A stretch of 64,000 bases of DNA from Cellulomonas sp. WB94 (GCF_003115775.1 NZ_QEES01000007.1:1-64000); one strand, 5' to 3'; shown: positions 51,040 to 60,466, numbered from the stretch's first letter. Made by a program: numbers and translations. The notes: generated from the sequence alone by a model not told the origin.

Positions 51040-52268
51040 CGGTCGTCACCCCGGCTCCGGAGGCGGTCGAGGTGCCATCCGCCGCGACGCGACGACGGGT
51101 CCTCGCGGACCGGCTCGACGCGACCGTCGACGACCATGTCGTAGACCGTCAGGATCTCGTGGCTCACCGAGGACCAGTCGTACCGGCGGACCGCGGACGT
51201 CGCCGTCGCGACCAGCTGCTCGCGCAGCGGGGCGTCGTCGAGCACCCGCAGGAGCGTGCGGGCCAGGTCGGCCGAGTCGCCGGTGCGGAACAGCACCCCT
51301 GCGGTGCCCTCCTCGAGCACGCGGCGGAACGCACCGAGGTCGCTCGCGACGACGGGGGTCCCGGCACTCATCGCCTCGACGAGCACGATCCCGAAGCTCT
51401 CACCCCCGGTCTGCGGTGCGCAGTACACGTCGACCGACGCCAGCAGGCTCGCCTTCTCCTCGTCGGTGATCCCTCCGAGGAACTCGACGGCCTGCGCAGC
51501 GTCGCCGATCAGCTCACGCGCCTCGTCGGGGCCGGTCTCACCACGCCCGGCGACGAGGAACCGCGTGCCGGGATGAGCGGCCAGCACCCCGGGCACAGCC
51601 CGGAGCAGAACCTCCAGGCCCTTGCGCGGCTCGTCGAGCCGACCTAGGAAGGCGACCGTCGGGGCGTCGGGGGTGCCGCGCCACCGGTCGTCGGGCCGGG
51701 CGCTCGTGAACGCCTCGACGTTGACGCCGTTGGGGATCACGACGGCGTCGCCACCGAGGTGCTCGACGAGCGTGCGGCGCGCGTCCTCGGACACCGCGAT
51801 CCGCGCCGAGATCTTCTCCATCGACTGCCGGACCAGCGGGTAGGCCATCTGCAGCGGCCTCGACCGCACGAGCGACGTGTGGAAGGTCGCGACGATCGGT
51901 CCGTCCGCGATCCACAGTGCGAGCATGCCGAGCGACGGCGTCACAGGCTCGTGCAGATGCAGCACGTCGAACTCGCCCGCGATGAGCCAACGACGCACGC
52001 GAGCGGCTGTCACCGGTCCGAACGTCAGCCGGGCGACGGCGCCGTTGTACCGCACCGGCACGGCCCGGCCCGCGGAGGTCATGTACTCGGGGATCGGGGT
52101 CTCGTCGTCGGCAGGGGCGAGGACCGACACGGTGTGCCCACGCGCGATGAGCGCCTCCGCCAGGTCCCGGACGTGGAACTGGACTCCCCCCGGGACGTCG
52201 AACGAGTAGGGGCAGACGATGCCCACGCGCAACGGGCGGTCGCGGCCGGCGACGTCCTGGGCGCTCAC
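51036..52268 (-). CDS. pimA: Phosphatidyl-myo-inositol mannosyltransferase PimA-like (GT4)
   Basis: A 410-aa GT-B glycosyltransferase transferring mannose from GDP-Man to phosphatidylinositol at the inner membrane face. GIVCPYSFDVPGGVQFHV is the PimA opening, LHLHEP and FHTSLVRSR follow, and the EX7E motif is ESFGIVLVE. It starts at GTG 52268. It follows pgsA and the acyltransferase gene with 4-nt overlaps, the same set as in mycobacteria. PimB-like function cannot be ruled out from sequence alone. Confidence 0.9.
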   Translation of the reverse strand: MSAQDVAGRDRPLRVGIVCPYSFDVPGGVQFHVRDLAEALIARGHTVSVLAPADDETPIPEYMTSAGRAVPVRYNGAVARLTFGPVTAARVRRWLIAGEFDVLHLHEPVTPSLGMLALWIADGPIVATFHTSLVRSRPLQMAYPLVRQSMEKISARIAVSEDARRTLVEHLGGDAVVIPNGVNVEAFTSARPDDRWRGTPDAPTVAFLGRLDEPRKGLEVLLRAVPGVLAAHPGTRFLVAGRGETGPDEARELIGDAAQAVEFLGGITDEEKASLLASVDVYCAPQTGGESFGIVLVEAMSAGTPVVASDLGAFRRVLEEGTAGVLFRTGDSADLARTLLRVLDDAPLREQLVATATSAVRRYDWSSVSHEILTVYDMVVDGRVEPVREDPSSRRGGWHLDRLRSRGDDR

Positions 52269-53233
52269 GCGTCGTGCTCCTGCGCCGCGACGGTCGCGGC
52301 GTACCGGTCGGCGTCGAGATCGTCGACCCAGACCTTCTGCAGCATGTGCCAGTCCTGCGGATGCGCCGCGATGCCGCGAGCGAGCTCGTCGACCCAGGCC
52401 TGGGTGAGGACCTGGACCTGGTCGGCGCGCGTGCCCGACGTGGGCACCTCCAGGAGCTCGCCGAACTCGACGACGATGCCCCAGGGCGACCCCGCCGCGC
52501 GGCGCCGTGCGCCGTGCAGGCGCTCGTAGAAGATCGAGGTCCCGGCGACCCGTGCGCCGGTAGCCACCGCGAGTGCAGCGGGGCCTGCGGCCACTCGCGC
52601 GACCTCGCCGAACAGCGAGACCTCGACGCCTCGGGCCGTGAGGTCCCGGTCGGCGAGCAACGGGAGCAGACCCGAGCCGCCTCGGACCGCGCGCACGAGG
52701 TCGCGGAACACGTCGCCGCCGTTCTTCTTCAACGGGATGATCGTCAGACCCAACCGTTCACGCAGCCCGAGGAACTCCTGGAAGAGCTCCTCCGGCTCCA
52801 GGTGCTCCGCGACCGTGACGACCCTGGCGACGTGCGCCGTAGCCCAGGCCCCCGCCAGGTCCCAGTTCGCCAGGTGGCCGAGACCGAGCACGATCGTCTC
52901 TCCCGCGTCGAGCAGAGGGGCGTACCGCTCGAGCCCCGTCGTCCGCACGCGCGCCTCGATCTGGTCGCGCGTCAGCGACGCGATCGTGAAGGCCTCGCCG
53001 TAGTAGCGCAGGTACGAGCGCATCCCTGCCCTGCTCAGGCGCCTCAGCTCACGCGGCCGCAGGTCGGGACGCACGCGACGCAGGTTGGCCTCCAGCTGCC
53101 GGACGCCGCCGCCGCGAGCGACCCAGGCCGCGTCGGCGGACACCGCGCACAGCGCCCGGACGACCCCGCCGGGGACGTTGCCCGCGACGCGCAGCCCCAG
53201 GACGGCGAGGCGGCCCGTGTCCGGTCGCTTCAC
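52265..53233 (-). CDS. Phosphatidylinositol mannoside acyltransferase-like
   Basis: A 322-aa LPLAT-type acyltransferase. The HX4D motif is GHLANWD (His120, Asp125), with LPLLADRDLTARGVEV downstream. Mycobacterial PatA at this locus acylates the mannose of PIM; the same role is inferred here. GTG 53233 overlaps pgsA by 4 nt, and its stop overlaps the pimA start. Confidence 0.88.
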   Translation of the reverse strand: MKRPDTGRLAVLGLRVAGNVPGGVVRALCAVSADAAWVARGGGVRQLEANLRRVRPDLRPRELRRLSRAGMRSYLRYYGEAFTIASLTRDQIEARVRTTGLERYAPLLDAGETIVLGLGHLANWDLAGAWATAHVARVVTVAEHLEPEELFQEFLGLRERLGLTIIPLKKNGGDVFRDLVRAVRGGSGLLPLLADRDLTARGVEVSLFGEVARVAAGPAALAVATGARVAGTSIFYERLHGARRRAAGSPWGIVVEFGELLEVPTSGTRADQVQVLTQAWVDELARGIAAHPQDWHMLQKVWVDDLDADRYAATVAAQEHDA

Positions 53234-53838
53234 AGGGCGGCCCTCGACTGTCGGCGCACCGTGGCGACGCGCTGGCCGACCGTGACGGCGGAGGCGACGG
53301 CGAGAAGCGCGAGCACGACCGTGAGCACGACGACGGGCAGGCCGAGCCCGACCAGGAAGGTGCCGAGGAGCACGAGAACCAGGCGGTCGGCCCGCTCGGC
53401 GATGCCGACGGCCGCCGTCATGCCGAGGCCCTCGGCGCGGGCGCGGGCGTAGGGCACCACGGATCCCAGGACGAGGCAGGCAAGGGCAAGGACGGCCGTC
53501 GCACGGTCGTCACCGCGTCCGATGAACCACAGGACCAGGCCGGAGAAGATGGCCGCGTCCGCGAACCGGTCCAGCGTCGAGTCGAGGAAGGCACCCCAGG
53601 GCCCCGAGCGACCCGCGCGTCGTGCCATGACCCCGTCGAGCGAGTCGGTCAGGGTGAACACCGCGATCAGCAGGGCGCCTGCCAGCAGGTGGCCGGTCGG
53701 CACCAACCAGAGTGCCATGACGACGACGCCGACGGTGCCCGTGATCGTCACGGCGTCCGGCGACACGCCTCGACGGATCAGGAGGTCGGCGAGCGGGGTC
53801 CAGAGCGTCGTCATGAAGCTCCGCAGGCGATTGAGCAC
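53230..53838 (-). CDS. pgsA: Phosphatidylinositol phosphate synthase (CDP-alcohol phosphatidyltransferase)
   Basis: A 202-aa multi-pass membrane enzyme joining CDP-diacylglycerol with inositol phosphate. The family motif D-x2-DG-x2-AR...G-x3-D-x3-D is complete: DSLDGVMAR (Asp65, Asp68), then GAFLDSTLD (Asp86, Asp90). It starts at GTG 53838, 7 nt after the HIT gene. Context with the PatA-like and PimA genes argues for inositol over glycerol or serine. Confidence 0.92.
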   Translation of the reverse strand: MLNRLRSFMTTLWTPLADLLIRRGVSPDAVTITGTVGVVVMALWLVPTGHLLAGALLIAVFTLTDSLDGVMARRAGRSGPWGAFLDSTLDRFADAAIFSGLVLWFIGRGDDRATAVLALACLVLGSVVPYARARAEGLGMTAAVGIAERADRLVLVLLGTFLVGLGLPVVVLTVVLALLAVASAVTVGQRVATVRRQSRAAL

Positions 53839-53845
53839 GCGGCGA

Positions 53846-54442
53846 TCATCCCTTCGGTTCGGTGGGCCAGGCGGCAGCCAGCCGGGCCCGCGTGTCTGCC
53901 AGCAGCGCGGGCAGGGCCCGCGTCTGAGCGACGATCGGCAGGAAGTTCGAGTCGCCCATCCAGCGCGGGACGACGTGCTGGTGCAGGTGAGCAGCGATCC
54001 CCGCGCCGGCGACGTCGCCCTGGTTCATGCCCAGGTTGAAGCCCTGCGGCGCCATGACCTCGCGCAGGACGCGCATCGCGGTCTGGGTCAGGGCAGCGAC
54101 GTCGGCGACCTCGTCCTGGGTCAGGTCCGTGTAGTCCGGGACGTGCCGGTACGGGCACACGAGCAGGTGGCCGGAGTTGTACGGGTAGAGGTTGAGCACG
54201 ACGTACGCGGCCCGGCCGCGCGCGACGACGAGACCCTCGACGTCAGGCAGGGTTGGGATCCGGCAGAACGGGCAGCCCACGCCGGGCGCACTGTCGGACG
54301 GCTTGTCCTGGCCGCCGATGTACACCATCCGGTGCGGCGTCCACAGCCGCTGGAACCCGTCGGGCGCACCGGCGAACGCAGCGGCGTCGTCGAACTTCCC
54401 CACCACCTCGAGGTCGTCGTCCGCCCGGTCCTCGGTCGTCAT
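53846..54442 (-). CDS. HIT-family nucleotide hydrolase/phosphorylase
   Basis: A 198-aa protein. The histidine triad is HLHQHVVPRW, and a CPFC pair sits near the start of the HIT domain. The place between thrS and pgsA is conserved in actinobacteria, where homologues have Ap4A phosphorylase-like activity; the activity here is inferred. It starts at ATG 54442, 9 nt after thrS. Confidence 0.9.
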   Translation of the reverse strand: MTTEDRADDDLEVVGKFDDAAAFAGAPDGFQRLWTPHRMVYIGGQDKPSDSAPGVGCPFCRIPTLPDVEGLVVARGRAAYVVLNLYPYNSGHLLVCPYRHVPDYTDLTQDEVADVAALTQTAMRVLREVMAPQGFNLGMNQGDVAGAGIAAHLHQHVVPRWMGDSNFLPIVAQTRALPALLADTRARLAAAWPTEPKG

Positions 54443-54451
54443 CGCGCCCGC

Positions 54452-56452
54452 CTAGACCTGCGCATGGTCGCGGACGGCCGTGACGATGCGCTCGATCGCC
54501 TCCGCGACCGGCACACCGTTGTCCTGGCGGCCGTCGCGGTACCGGAACGACACCGCGCCACCCTCGGCGTCCTCACCACCGGCGATCACCACGAACGGCA
54601 CCTTCTGGGTGCTCGCGGTGCGGATCTTCTTGCCGAAGCGGTCGTCGGAGTCGTCGAGCTCGGCGCGGATGCCGTGGGCACGCAGCTGCGCGACGACATC
54701 GGCCAGGTAGTCGTTGAACGGCTCCGCGACCGGGACCGCGACGACCTGGACGGGCGCCAGCCAGGCCGGGAAGGCGCCCGCATAGTGCTCGGTGAGGACG
54801 GCGAAGAACCGCTCGATCGAGCCGAACAGCGCACGGTGGATCATGACCGGGCGCTGCCGCGTGCCGTCGGCGGCCTGGAACTCCAGGTCGAACAGCTCGG
54901 GCAGGTTGAAGTCGAGCTGGATCGTGGACAGCTGCCACGTGCGCCCGATCGCGTCCTTGGCCTGGACGGAGATCTTCGGCCCGTAGAAGGCTGCACCGCC
55001 CGGGTCAGGCACGAGGTCGAGACCCGAGGCCACGGCGACCTCCTCGAGCGTGCGGGTCGCCTCAGCCCAGACCTCGTCCGAGCCCACCGACTTCTCGGGG
55101 TTACGGGTCGACAGCTCGAGGTAGAAGTCGTCGAGCCCGTAGTCCTTGAGGAGGTCGAGGACGAAGGTCAGCAGGCTCGTCAGCTCACCCTTCATCTGCT
55201 CCGGGGTGCAGTAGATGTGCGCGTCGTCCTGCGTGAAGCCGCGTGCGCGCGTCATCCCGTGCACGACGCCGGACTTCTCGTAGCGGTACACGGTCCCGAA
55301 CTCGAACAGCCGCATGGGCAGCTCGCGGTACGAGCGGCCGCGCGCACCGAAGATGAGGTTGTGCATCGGGCAGTTCATCGGCTTGAGGTAGTAGTTCTGC
55401 CCGGCCTTGCGGATGTTGCCGTCGGAGTCGCGCTCCTCGTCCATCTGCATGGGCGGGTACATCGACTCCGCGTACCAGTCGAGGTGCCCCGAGGTGCGGA
55501 ACAGCTGCTCCTTGGTGATGTGCGGCGTGTAGACGAACTGGTACCCCGCGTCGACGTGCCGCTGGCGCGAGTAGTTCTCCATCTCCTGGCGGATGATGCC
55601 GCCCCGCGGGTGGAAGACGGGGAGCCCCGAACCGATCTCGTCGGGGAACGAGAACAGGTCGAGCTCGGCACCCAAGCGCCGGTGGTCGCGGCGCTCCGCC
55701 TCCGCAAGACGCTCCAGGTGCGTGCGCAGCTCGTCCTTGGTCGGCCACGCCGTCCCGTAGACGCGCTGGAGCTGCGGGTTCTTCTCGCTCCCGCGCCAGT
55801 ACGCCGCCGCGGACCGGGTCAGCTGGAACCCGTTCGCGATCAGACGCGTGCTCGGCAGGTGCGGGCCACGGCACAGGTCCTGCCAGGCGACCTCGCCACC
55901 GCGTCGGACGTTCTGGTAGATGCTCAGCCCGCCGAGCCCCACCTCGACCGAGGCGCCCTCGGCGTCGCCCGCGTGGCCCTTGAGCCCGATGAGCTCGAGC
56001 TTGTACGGCTCGTCGGCCAGCACGGTGCGCGCCTCGGCCTCGGTCACGTCCCAGCGGCGGAACGTCTGACCCTCCTTGACGATCCTCGTCATGGCCTTCT
56101 CGAGCGCCTTGAGGTCGTCGGGGGTGAACGGGGTCTCGACGTCGAAGTCGTAGTAGAAGCCGTCCGTGATGGGCGGGCCGATGCCGAGCTTGGCCGTGGG
56201 GTTGATCGACTGGACCGCCTGCGCGAGCACGTGGGCCGCCGAGTGGCGCAGCACCGCGAGGCCGTCGGGCGAGTCGATCGTGACCGCCTCGACGACCGCC
56301 CCGGCCGGCAACGGGAGGTACAGGTCGGTGAGCACGCCGTCGACACGGACGACCACGACGTCACGACGGTCGGAGTAGAGCTCAGTGCCCGTCGTCCCCG
56401 GCTCCATCGTGGTCGTGGTGCCATCGACGGTGAGGGTCATGGTCTCGGGCAC
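54452..56452 (-). CDS. thrS: Threonyl-tRNA synthetase
   Basis: A 666-aa class II enzyme. TGS domain, N2 editing domain ([11 protein letters not shown] with the HxxxH pair), catalytic domain ([10 protein letters not shown] for zinc, [28 protein letters not shown]) and C-terminal anticodon domain are in order. GTG 56452 has AGGAGA eight bases upstream. A 140-nt leader shows no T-box. Confidence 0.97.
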   Translation of the reverse strand: MPETMTLTVDGTTTTMEPGTTGTELYSDRRDVVVVRVDGVLTDLYLPLPAGAVVEAVTIDSPDGLAVLRHSAAHVLAQAVQSINPTAKLGIGPPITDGFYYDFDVETPFTPDDLKALEKAMTRIVKEGQTFRRWDVTEAEARTVLADEPYKLELIGLKGHAGDAEGASVEVGLGGLSIYQNVRRGGEVAWQDLCRGPHLPSTRLIANGFQLTRSAAAYWRGSEKNPQLQRVYGTAWPTKDELRTHLERLAEAERRDHRRLGAELDLFSFPDEIGSGLPVFHPRGGIIRQEMENYSRQRHVDAGYQFVYTPHITKEQLFRTSGHLDWYAESMYPPMQMDEERDSDGNIRKAGQNYYLKPMNCPMHNLIFGARGRSYRELPMRLFEFGTVYRYEKSGVVHGMTRARGFTQDDAHIYCTPEQMKGELTSLLTFVLDLLKDYGLDDFYLELSTRNPEKSVGSDEVWAEATRTLEEVAVASGLDLVPDPGGAAFYGPKISVQAKDAIGRTWQLSTIQLDFNLPELFDLEFQAADGTRQRPVMIHRALFGSIERFFAVLTEHYAGAFPAWLAPVQVVAVPVAEPFNDYLADVVAQLRAHGIRAELDDSDDRFGKKIRTASTQKVPFVVIAGGEDAEGGAVSFRYRDGRQDNGVPVAEAIERIVTAVRDHAQV

Positions 56453-56593
56453 GGCTGTTGTCTCCTTGCATCGGGTCCGCTCGTGACGGCGGACGCACCT
56501 GATGCTACCGAGACACAGGTCGCCGCCTGACGCGCCGCGGTTGAGCGAGGCGCCCGAGTCAGGCGCGGTCAGTGACGCGGCCTGGAACGAGAA

Positions 56594-56621
56594 CGGCCCC
56601 TGGTCGCAGGACCAGGGGCCG
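56594..56621 (-). terminator. Terminator after tRNA-Val(CAC)
   Basis: An 11-bp perfect stem (CGGCCCCTGGT / ACCAGGGGCCG) with a 6-nt loop lies 6 nt past the tRNA on the minus strand, followed by a T-containing stretch. Confidence 0.75.
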
Positions 56622-56627
56622 AAACGG

Positions 56628-56699
56628 TGGGCGATACTGGGTTCGAACCAGCGACTTCCTCGGTGTGAACGAGGCGCTCTACCACTGAGCTAATCGCCC
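56628..56699 (-). tRNA. tRNA-Val(CAC)
   Basis: A full cloverleaf on the minus strand: GGGCGAT acceptor paired with ATCGCCC, D arm GCTC/GAGC, anticodon stem CCTCG/CGAGG with loop TTCACAC (anticodon CAC), and TTCGAAC in the T loop. The discriminator is A; the CCA end is not encoded. It stands alone between thrS and ssgB. Confidence 0.95.
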
Positions 56700-56948
56700 G
56701 CTGCGTCACTGAGCCTACCCGCGGCACCAGCGGCGTTCACAGCGACGTGGGGGCGGCCACCCTGTGGAACGATGGCCTGGCGACGACTCGTCACGACGAC
56801 GTCGAGAGGATGCTACCCAAGGTCCGGCGATATGCCGAACCGGACGACGCAGGGCCTTCCGGGTGAACTGCGTCCACAAGGCAACCCATATGTCGTCCGG
56901 GCCTGCCATGATGTAGGCAATAGTCCGGCACCTATGAGGAGGACGGCG

Positions 56949-57377
56949 ATGACGCAGCAGTCGTACGACGTCGTCGAGGTCGTCGCCATGCAGCTGATCA
57001 GCTCCGACGCGAGCGTGGTACCGGTCAGCACGGAGCTCTCGTTCCGCACCTCGGACCCCTACACGGTCCGTGCGGTGTTCACCGGACCTCAGACCATGTC
57101 GACGTGGCTCCTCGGCCGCGAGCTCCTCGTCCAGGGTCTGCTCGCCGTCGCCGATGACCCGGCGGGCACCGGCGACGTCCAGGTGTGGCGAGATGACGAC
57201 CCCGAGTTCGCACTGATCTCCCTGAGCGGTGTCGAGGGCAGCGCGCTCCTCGCGGCTCCGACCGAGCAGCTCGAGGCGTTCCTCGCGCGGACCGAAGAGC
57301 TCGTCCCCCTCGGCGAGGAGAGCGACCGCATGGAGAGCGAGATCTCTGCGCTCATCGCGGCTCTCCTGACAGCCTGA
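56949..57377 (+). CDS. ssgB: SsgB-like regulator of the SsgA family
   Basis: A 142-aa protein with the SALP fold: QLISSDASVVPVSTELSFRTSDPYTVRAVF and WLLGRELLVQGL. In Streptomyces SsgB recruits FtsZ for sporulation division; in non-sporulating actinobacteria a division or cell-wall role is likely. ATG 56949 has AGGAGGAC five bases upstream. The 249 nt before it contain no other gene. A TTC-loop terminator follows. Confidence 0.9.
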   Translation: MTQQSYDVVEVVAMQLISSDASVVPVSTELSFRTSDPYTVRAVFTGPQTMSTWLLGRELLVQGLLAVADDPAGTGDVQVWRDDDPEFALISLSGVEGSALLAAPTEQLEAFLARTEELVPLGEESDRMESEISALIAALLTA

Positions 57378-57395
57378 GCCCTGCGTCAGCAGACA

Positions 57396-57422
57396 GCGGT
57401 CCGTCCCTTCGGGACGGGCCGC
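57396..57422. terminator. Bidirectional terminator between ssgB and pabC
   Basis: A 12-bp stem (57396-57407 with 57411-57422, one G-T position) and a three-base loop TTC lies between the two convergent stops, so it may serve both strands. Confidence 0.7.
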
Positions 57423-57465
57423 TCAGTCGTTCAGTGGCCGGCCGGTCGGACGGTGCCGATGGGTC

Positions 57466-58329
57466 TCACGGATCGACGTTCTCGGCACTCCGGGTCTCGA
57501 ACAGGTGCCTCGCGGCCAGGCTGAGCTCACCGGGAACGACATCGCGCTCGTCGAGCGACACGACGGGGACGACATTGCGGATCGAGCCGCTCAGAGACAG
57601 GTGACCTGTCCCGGCGGCAACGGCGTCAAGGACCTCGAACGGCAGCTCACCGGCACGGGCCTCGCGCACGGGGAGCCCGTCCTCAGCGGCCCACTCGAGC
57701 AGCAGCTCGCGTGTGATGCCCGCCAGGCAGCCGCTCGCCAGGCCAGGAGTCACGAGCTCGCCACCACGCTCCACGAGCACGTTGGAGCCGGTGCCCTCGC
57801 AGAGCTCTCCGACCGTGTTGGCGAGCAGCGCCTCGTCGGCGCCGCGCCGGTACGCCTGGGCGAGCGCCACGACGTTCTCGGCGTACGACGTGGTCTTCAG
57901 CCCCGCGACCGCGGACCGCTCGTTGCGGACCCACGGCACGCGGACCACGCGGGCCACGGCGGAGCGGACCACGGGGCCGGCCAGGACCAGGACGGTCTGG
58001 CGAGCGGTGCCGGGCTCAGCCCTGTTCGAGCCCAGCGGGCCCGGGCCCGCGGTGACGGTGATCCGCACGCGCCCGACGTCGGGCCCCGCTGCGGCGAGGA
58101 CAGCCTCGACGCCCGCCCGGATGGCGTCCTCGTCGGGGTCGGTCAGCCCGAGGCCGCGCGCGGACCTCGCGAGCCGCCGCAGGTGCCGGGTGAGCGCAAA
58201 GGCATGCCCGTCGGCGACGGAGCAGGTCTCGAAGATGCCGTCTCCCACGGTCAGGCCGTGGTCGACGGCCGTCACGACCGGGTCGCCAGGGCCGCAGAGC
58301 CGTCCGTCTGCCCAGATCACTATGCTCAT
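57466..58329 (-). CDS. pabC: Aminodeoxychorismate lyase
   Basis: A 287-aa fold-type IV PLP enzyme that releases pyruvate from aminodeoxychorismate to give p-aminobenzoate. VDHGLTVGDGIFET near the start, PLP Lys145 in VAGLKTTSYAENV, and EGTGSNVLVERGGEL fit the family. A branched-chain aminotransferase role is possible, but coupling to pabB by ATGA overlap supports PabC. ATG 58329 is chosen. Confidence 0.9.
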   Translation of the reverse strand: MSIVIWADGRLCGPGDPVVTAVDHGLTVGDGIFETCSVADGHAFALTRHLRRLARSARGLGLTDPDEDAIRAGVEAVLAAAGPDVGRVRITVTAGPGPLGSNRAEPGTARQTVLVLAGPVVRSAVARVVRVPWVRNERSAVAGLKTTSYAENVVALAQAYRRGADEALLANTVGELCEGTGSNVLVERGGELVTPGLASGCLAGITRELLLEWAAEDGLPVREARAGELPFEVLDAVAAGTGHLSLSGSIRNVVPVVSLDERDVVPGELSLAARHLFETRSAENVDP

Positions 58330-59495
58330 CCCAGCAGTCTCCCATCGGCCGTGTCGCGCGTGTCGCCTGACGCGAGGGCGACGAGCCGACGGGCCTTCAG
58401 CTCGGTCTCGACCCACTCCGCGCTCGGGTCGCTCCCCCACGTGATCCCGGCGCCCGTACCGAACCTCAGCGTCCCGCCGCCCGGTCCGTCGGGGGTCCAC
58501 CAGAAGGTCCGGATGCCGACGGCGAGCTCGGCCCGCACCGCACCGTCAGGTGCGACCTCCACCCAGCCGACCGCGCCGCAGTAGGGGCCCCGCGGAACCG
58601 GCTCGAGATCAGCGATCAGCCGCAGGGCAGCCACCTTCGGGGCGCCCGAGACAGAGCCCGGTGGGTACGTCGCCGCCAGGAGTCGAGGCCAGAGATCGGG
58701 TGAACGATCGAGGCCCGGCTCGAGCACCCCGCGCACCGTCGACACCAGGTGCACCAGCCCGGGGTGCTCCTCGACGCCCAGCAGCGTGGTGACCTCCACC
58801 GAGCCCGGCACGCACACCTGCTGCAGGTCGTTCCGGACGAGGTCGGTGATCATGACGTTCTCGGCCTCGTCCTTCGCCGAGAGACCCGTCACCGTCGTAG
58901 CTGTCCCCTTGATCGGGCTGGACGTCAGCGCGCCGTCCTCGATCCGCAGGAACAGCTCGGGTGACGCCGAGACGACCCAGACCGGCTCGAAGCCCGATCC
59001 GGCTGGGACGTGGATACCGCCTGCGAACGGAGCCGGGTTGCCAGTCGCGAGGACGGCGGCGAGTGCCTGCGCGTCGGGCTCGGCGTCGCCGCGCGGCAGC
59101 GGGGCGGCCAGGACCCGGCAGATGTTGGCCTGGTAGACCTCCCCTGCGCGGATCTCGTCACGAATGCGCGAGACAGCCCGCTCGTACCGCGCGCGGTTGA
59201 GCGACGACGTCCACGCCGCGGCCGACGGGCCGCGCCACACGCCGGCAGCGTCCTGGGGGTCGAGACAGCCGTCCGTCACGCGCTCGACCTGCGCGAACCG
59301 CCATGCGCGCACTCCCCCGTCGAACTGCCCCACCATGACCCAGAAGCCAGGCTCCGCGAGCCGTTGCGGCTGGGCCAGGACGTCGATGCACTCCACGACG
59401 CCGGACGCCCGGACGCCTGCGAACCACGCCTCGCTGCGGAGCGCACCAGTCGCCGCCGGGAGCGCGAACGACGAGGTGGGGGGCACAGCAGCCAC
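58326..59495 (-). CDS. pabB: Aminodeoxychorismate synthase component I
   Basis: A 389-aa chorismate-binding enzyme. SPIKGT has the Lys found in PabB (TrpE has Ala there), with EVYQANICR, KDEAENVMITDLVRNDL and YPPGSVSGAPK. It is shorter than two-domain PabB. The amidotransferase PabA is not nearby. GTG 59495 is assumed; the ribosome site is weak. Confidence 0.93.
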   Translation of the reverse strand: MAAVPPTSSFALPAATGALRSEAWFAGVRASGVVECIDVLAQPQRLAEPGFWVMVGQFDGGVRAWRFAQVERVTDGCLDPQDAAGVWRGPSAAAWTSSLNRARYERAVSRIRDEIRAGEVYQANICRVLAAPLPRGDAEPDAQALAAVLATGNPAPFAGGIHVPAGSGFEPVWVVSASPELFLRIEDGALTSSPIKGTATTVTGLSAKDEAENVMITDLVRNDLQQVCVPGSVEVTTLLGVEEHPGLVHLVSTVRGVLEPGLDRSPDLWPRLLAATYPPGSVSGAPKVAALRLIADLEPVPRGPYCGAVGWVEVAPDGAVRAELAVGIRTFWWTPDGPGGGTLRFGTGAGITWGSDPSAEWVETELKARRLVALASGDTRDTADGRLLG

Positions 59496-59536
59496 CGTAC
59501 CGACGCCCCTGCACGACGCGCCGCAGCGACGGCCAG

Positions 59537-59567
59537 TTGGACTCTCGACGAAAACGTCAGTTAGAGT
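59537..59567 (+). promoter_or_regulatory. Candidate promoter of the tRNA-Gly/Cys/Val cluster
   Basis: TTGGAC (59537-59542) and TAGAGT (59562-59567) with a 19-nt spacer, about 45 nt before tRNA-Gly. The region is AT-richer than its surroundings. The spacing is slightly long. Confidence 0.45.
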
Positions 59568-59612
59568 TCGGGACGCACACGGAACGCCGGTGAGAACCGG
59601 GGGAAGTGTCGT

Positions 59613-59684
59613 GCGGACGTGGCTCAGTGGTAGAGCATCACCTTGCCAAGGTGAGGGTCGCGGGTTCGAATCCCGTCGTCCGCT
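59613..59684 (+). tRNA. tRNA-Gly(GCC)
   Basis: Cloverleaf with acceptor GCGGACG/CGTCCGC, D arm GCTC/GAGC, anticodon loop with GCC (CACCTTGCCAAGGTG) and T loop TTCGAAT. The discriminator is T; CCA is not encoded. Confidence 0.96.
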
Positions 59685-59743
59685 CGGAGACAGACACTCC
59701 TGGCCGGTTGCCCTCGGGCGCCGAGAAGGAACTGGTGTCTCAC

Positions 59744-59814
59744 GGTGGAGTGGCCGAGTGGCGAGGCAGCGGCCTGCAAAGCCGTATACGTGGGTTCGAA
59801 TCCCATCTCCACCT
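59744..59814 (+). tRNA. tRNA-Cys(GCA)
   Basis: Acceptor GGTGGAG/CTCCACC, anticodon stem CGGC/GCCG with loop CTGCAAA (anticodon GCA), T loop TTCGAAT. The discriminator is T. It is the second gene of the trio. Confidence 0.95.
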
Positions 59815-59850
59815 CGAGGTTTGCAGTACCCGGGTCGATGCAGTGCCCCG

Positions 59851-59925
59851 GGGCGATTGGCGCAGCGGTAGCGCGCTTCCCTGACACGGAAGAGGTCACT
59901 GGTTCGATCCCAGTATCGCCCACCA
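59851..59925 (+). tRNA. tRNA-Val(GAC)
   Basis: Acceptor GGGCGAT/ATCGCCC, anticodon stem CTTCC/GGAAG with loop CTGACAC (anticodon GAC), T loop TTCGATC. Unlike its two neighbours it has an encoded CCA (59923-59925). It is the last gene of the core region; an accessory stretch starts after it. Confidence 0.96.
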
Positions 59926-59941
59926 TATTTGTGCAGGTCAG

Positions 59942-59971
59942 AGGCCGTTTCGGAGTGATCCGGAACGGCCT
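59942..59971 (+). terminator. Terminator of the tRNA cluster
   Basis: A 12-bp stem AGGCCGTTTCGG / CCGGAACGGCCT (one G-U) with a 6-nt loop, followed by TTCTT, 16 nt after tRNA-Val. Confidence 0.8.
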
Positions 59972-59975
59972 TCTT

Positions 59976-60002
59976 GTACCCCCGTACCCCAACGCGTACC
60001 CC
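59976..60002 (+). repeat. Three GTACCCC repeats next to tRNA-Val
   Basis: Direct 7-bp copies at 59976-59982, 59984-59990 and 59996-60002. Closely spaced direct repeats at a tRNA 3' side resemble arm-type binding sites of tyrosine integrases. No integrase gene is present here, and the stretch 59972-60169 holds no gene. Confidence 0.4.
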
Positions 60003-60084
60003 GATGGCGCTGACGGCGGACGTCGGCGGACATGCCTCAACGGTTGCACCGCGCTGGCCGGGGCGACTCCCCCGAATTGTCGGC

Positions 60085-60128
60085 GCAGGTCAGCGGCTCG
60101 TGGCCGCAAGACGCTGGCTGAGTGCGAC
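60085..60128 (+). repeat. Direct repeat copy 1 at the sulfur operon edge
   Basis: Shares the exact 16-mer GCAGGTCAGCGGCTCG and then GCTGGCTGAG and CGACC with a second copy at 62929, with small differences between. It lies just past the end of the TusA-like gene. Confidence 0.6.
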
Positions 60129-60169
60129 CGGCCGGCTCGAGCGTCCGATTCGGGCCGAGGTGTGCCCTG

Positions 60170-60463
60170 CTACGGCACCCTGTGCCAGGGCCTGTCGCCG
60201 CGGGTTGGTGCCGGTCGCCCGGTCAGCTGGACGGCATAGGTCGGTCGTCCCGGGGCCGTGACGGGGCCGAGGTAGGTGTGCCCGACCATCCGGCACCATG
60301 CCGGTAGGTCGATCGGTGCGACCGGGTCGCTGGTCGTCAGGTGCACGACGGTCCCGGCGGGCAGCTTCGCCGCATGGTCGCGCAAGAGGATCAGCAGCCG
60401 CGCGCAGCCAAGGTCGCCCCCGTCGAGGTGATAGACGGGGTCCGCCGGGTCCATGTCCGTCAC
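60170..60463 (-). CDS. TusA-like sulfur carrier
   Basis: A 97-aa SirA/TusA-type protein. LDGGDLGCARLLILLRDH places Cys20 where the CPxP sulfur-accepting Cys of TusA lies, though the prolines are replaced. A second Cys57 is in LPAWCRMVGH, a pattern shared by many TusA-like proteins. It could take persulfide sulfur from the desulfurase encoded 3 nt upstream. The start is GTG 60463 or ATG 60454. It is the last gene of the operon. Confidence 0.8.
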   Translation of the reverse strand: MTDMDPADPVYHLDGGDLGCARLLILLRDHAAKLPAGTVVHLTTSDPVAPIDLPAWCRMVGHTYLGPVTAPGRPTYAVQLTGRPAPTRGDRPWHRVP

Positions 60464-60466
60464 GCC

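Noticed and set aside
53522-56530. 1002-codon plus-strand frame opposite pgsA, HIT and thrS
   Set aside because: Antisense shadow for the same reason.
56453-56592. T-box or other riboswitch before thrS
   Set aside because: No T-box sequence or specifier-type stem was recognisable in the leader.
59624-60109. Open minus-strand frame of 161 codons with phrases like GIEPVTSSV and GIRTRDPHL
   Set aside because: It is the antisense translation of the three tRNA genes and the terminator, a well-known false protein.
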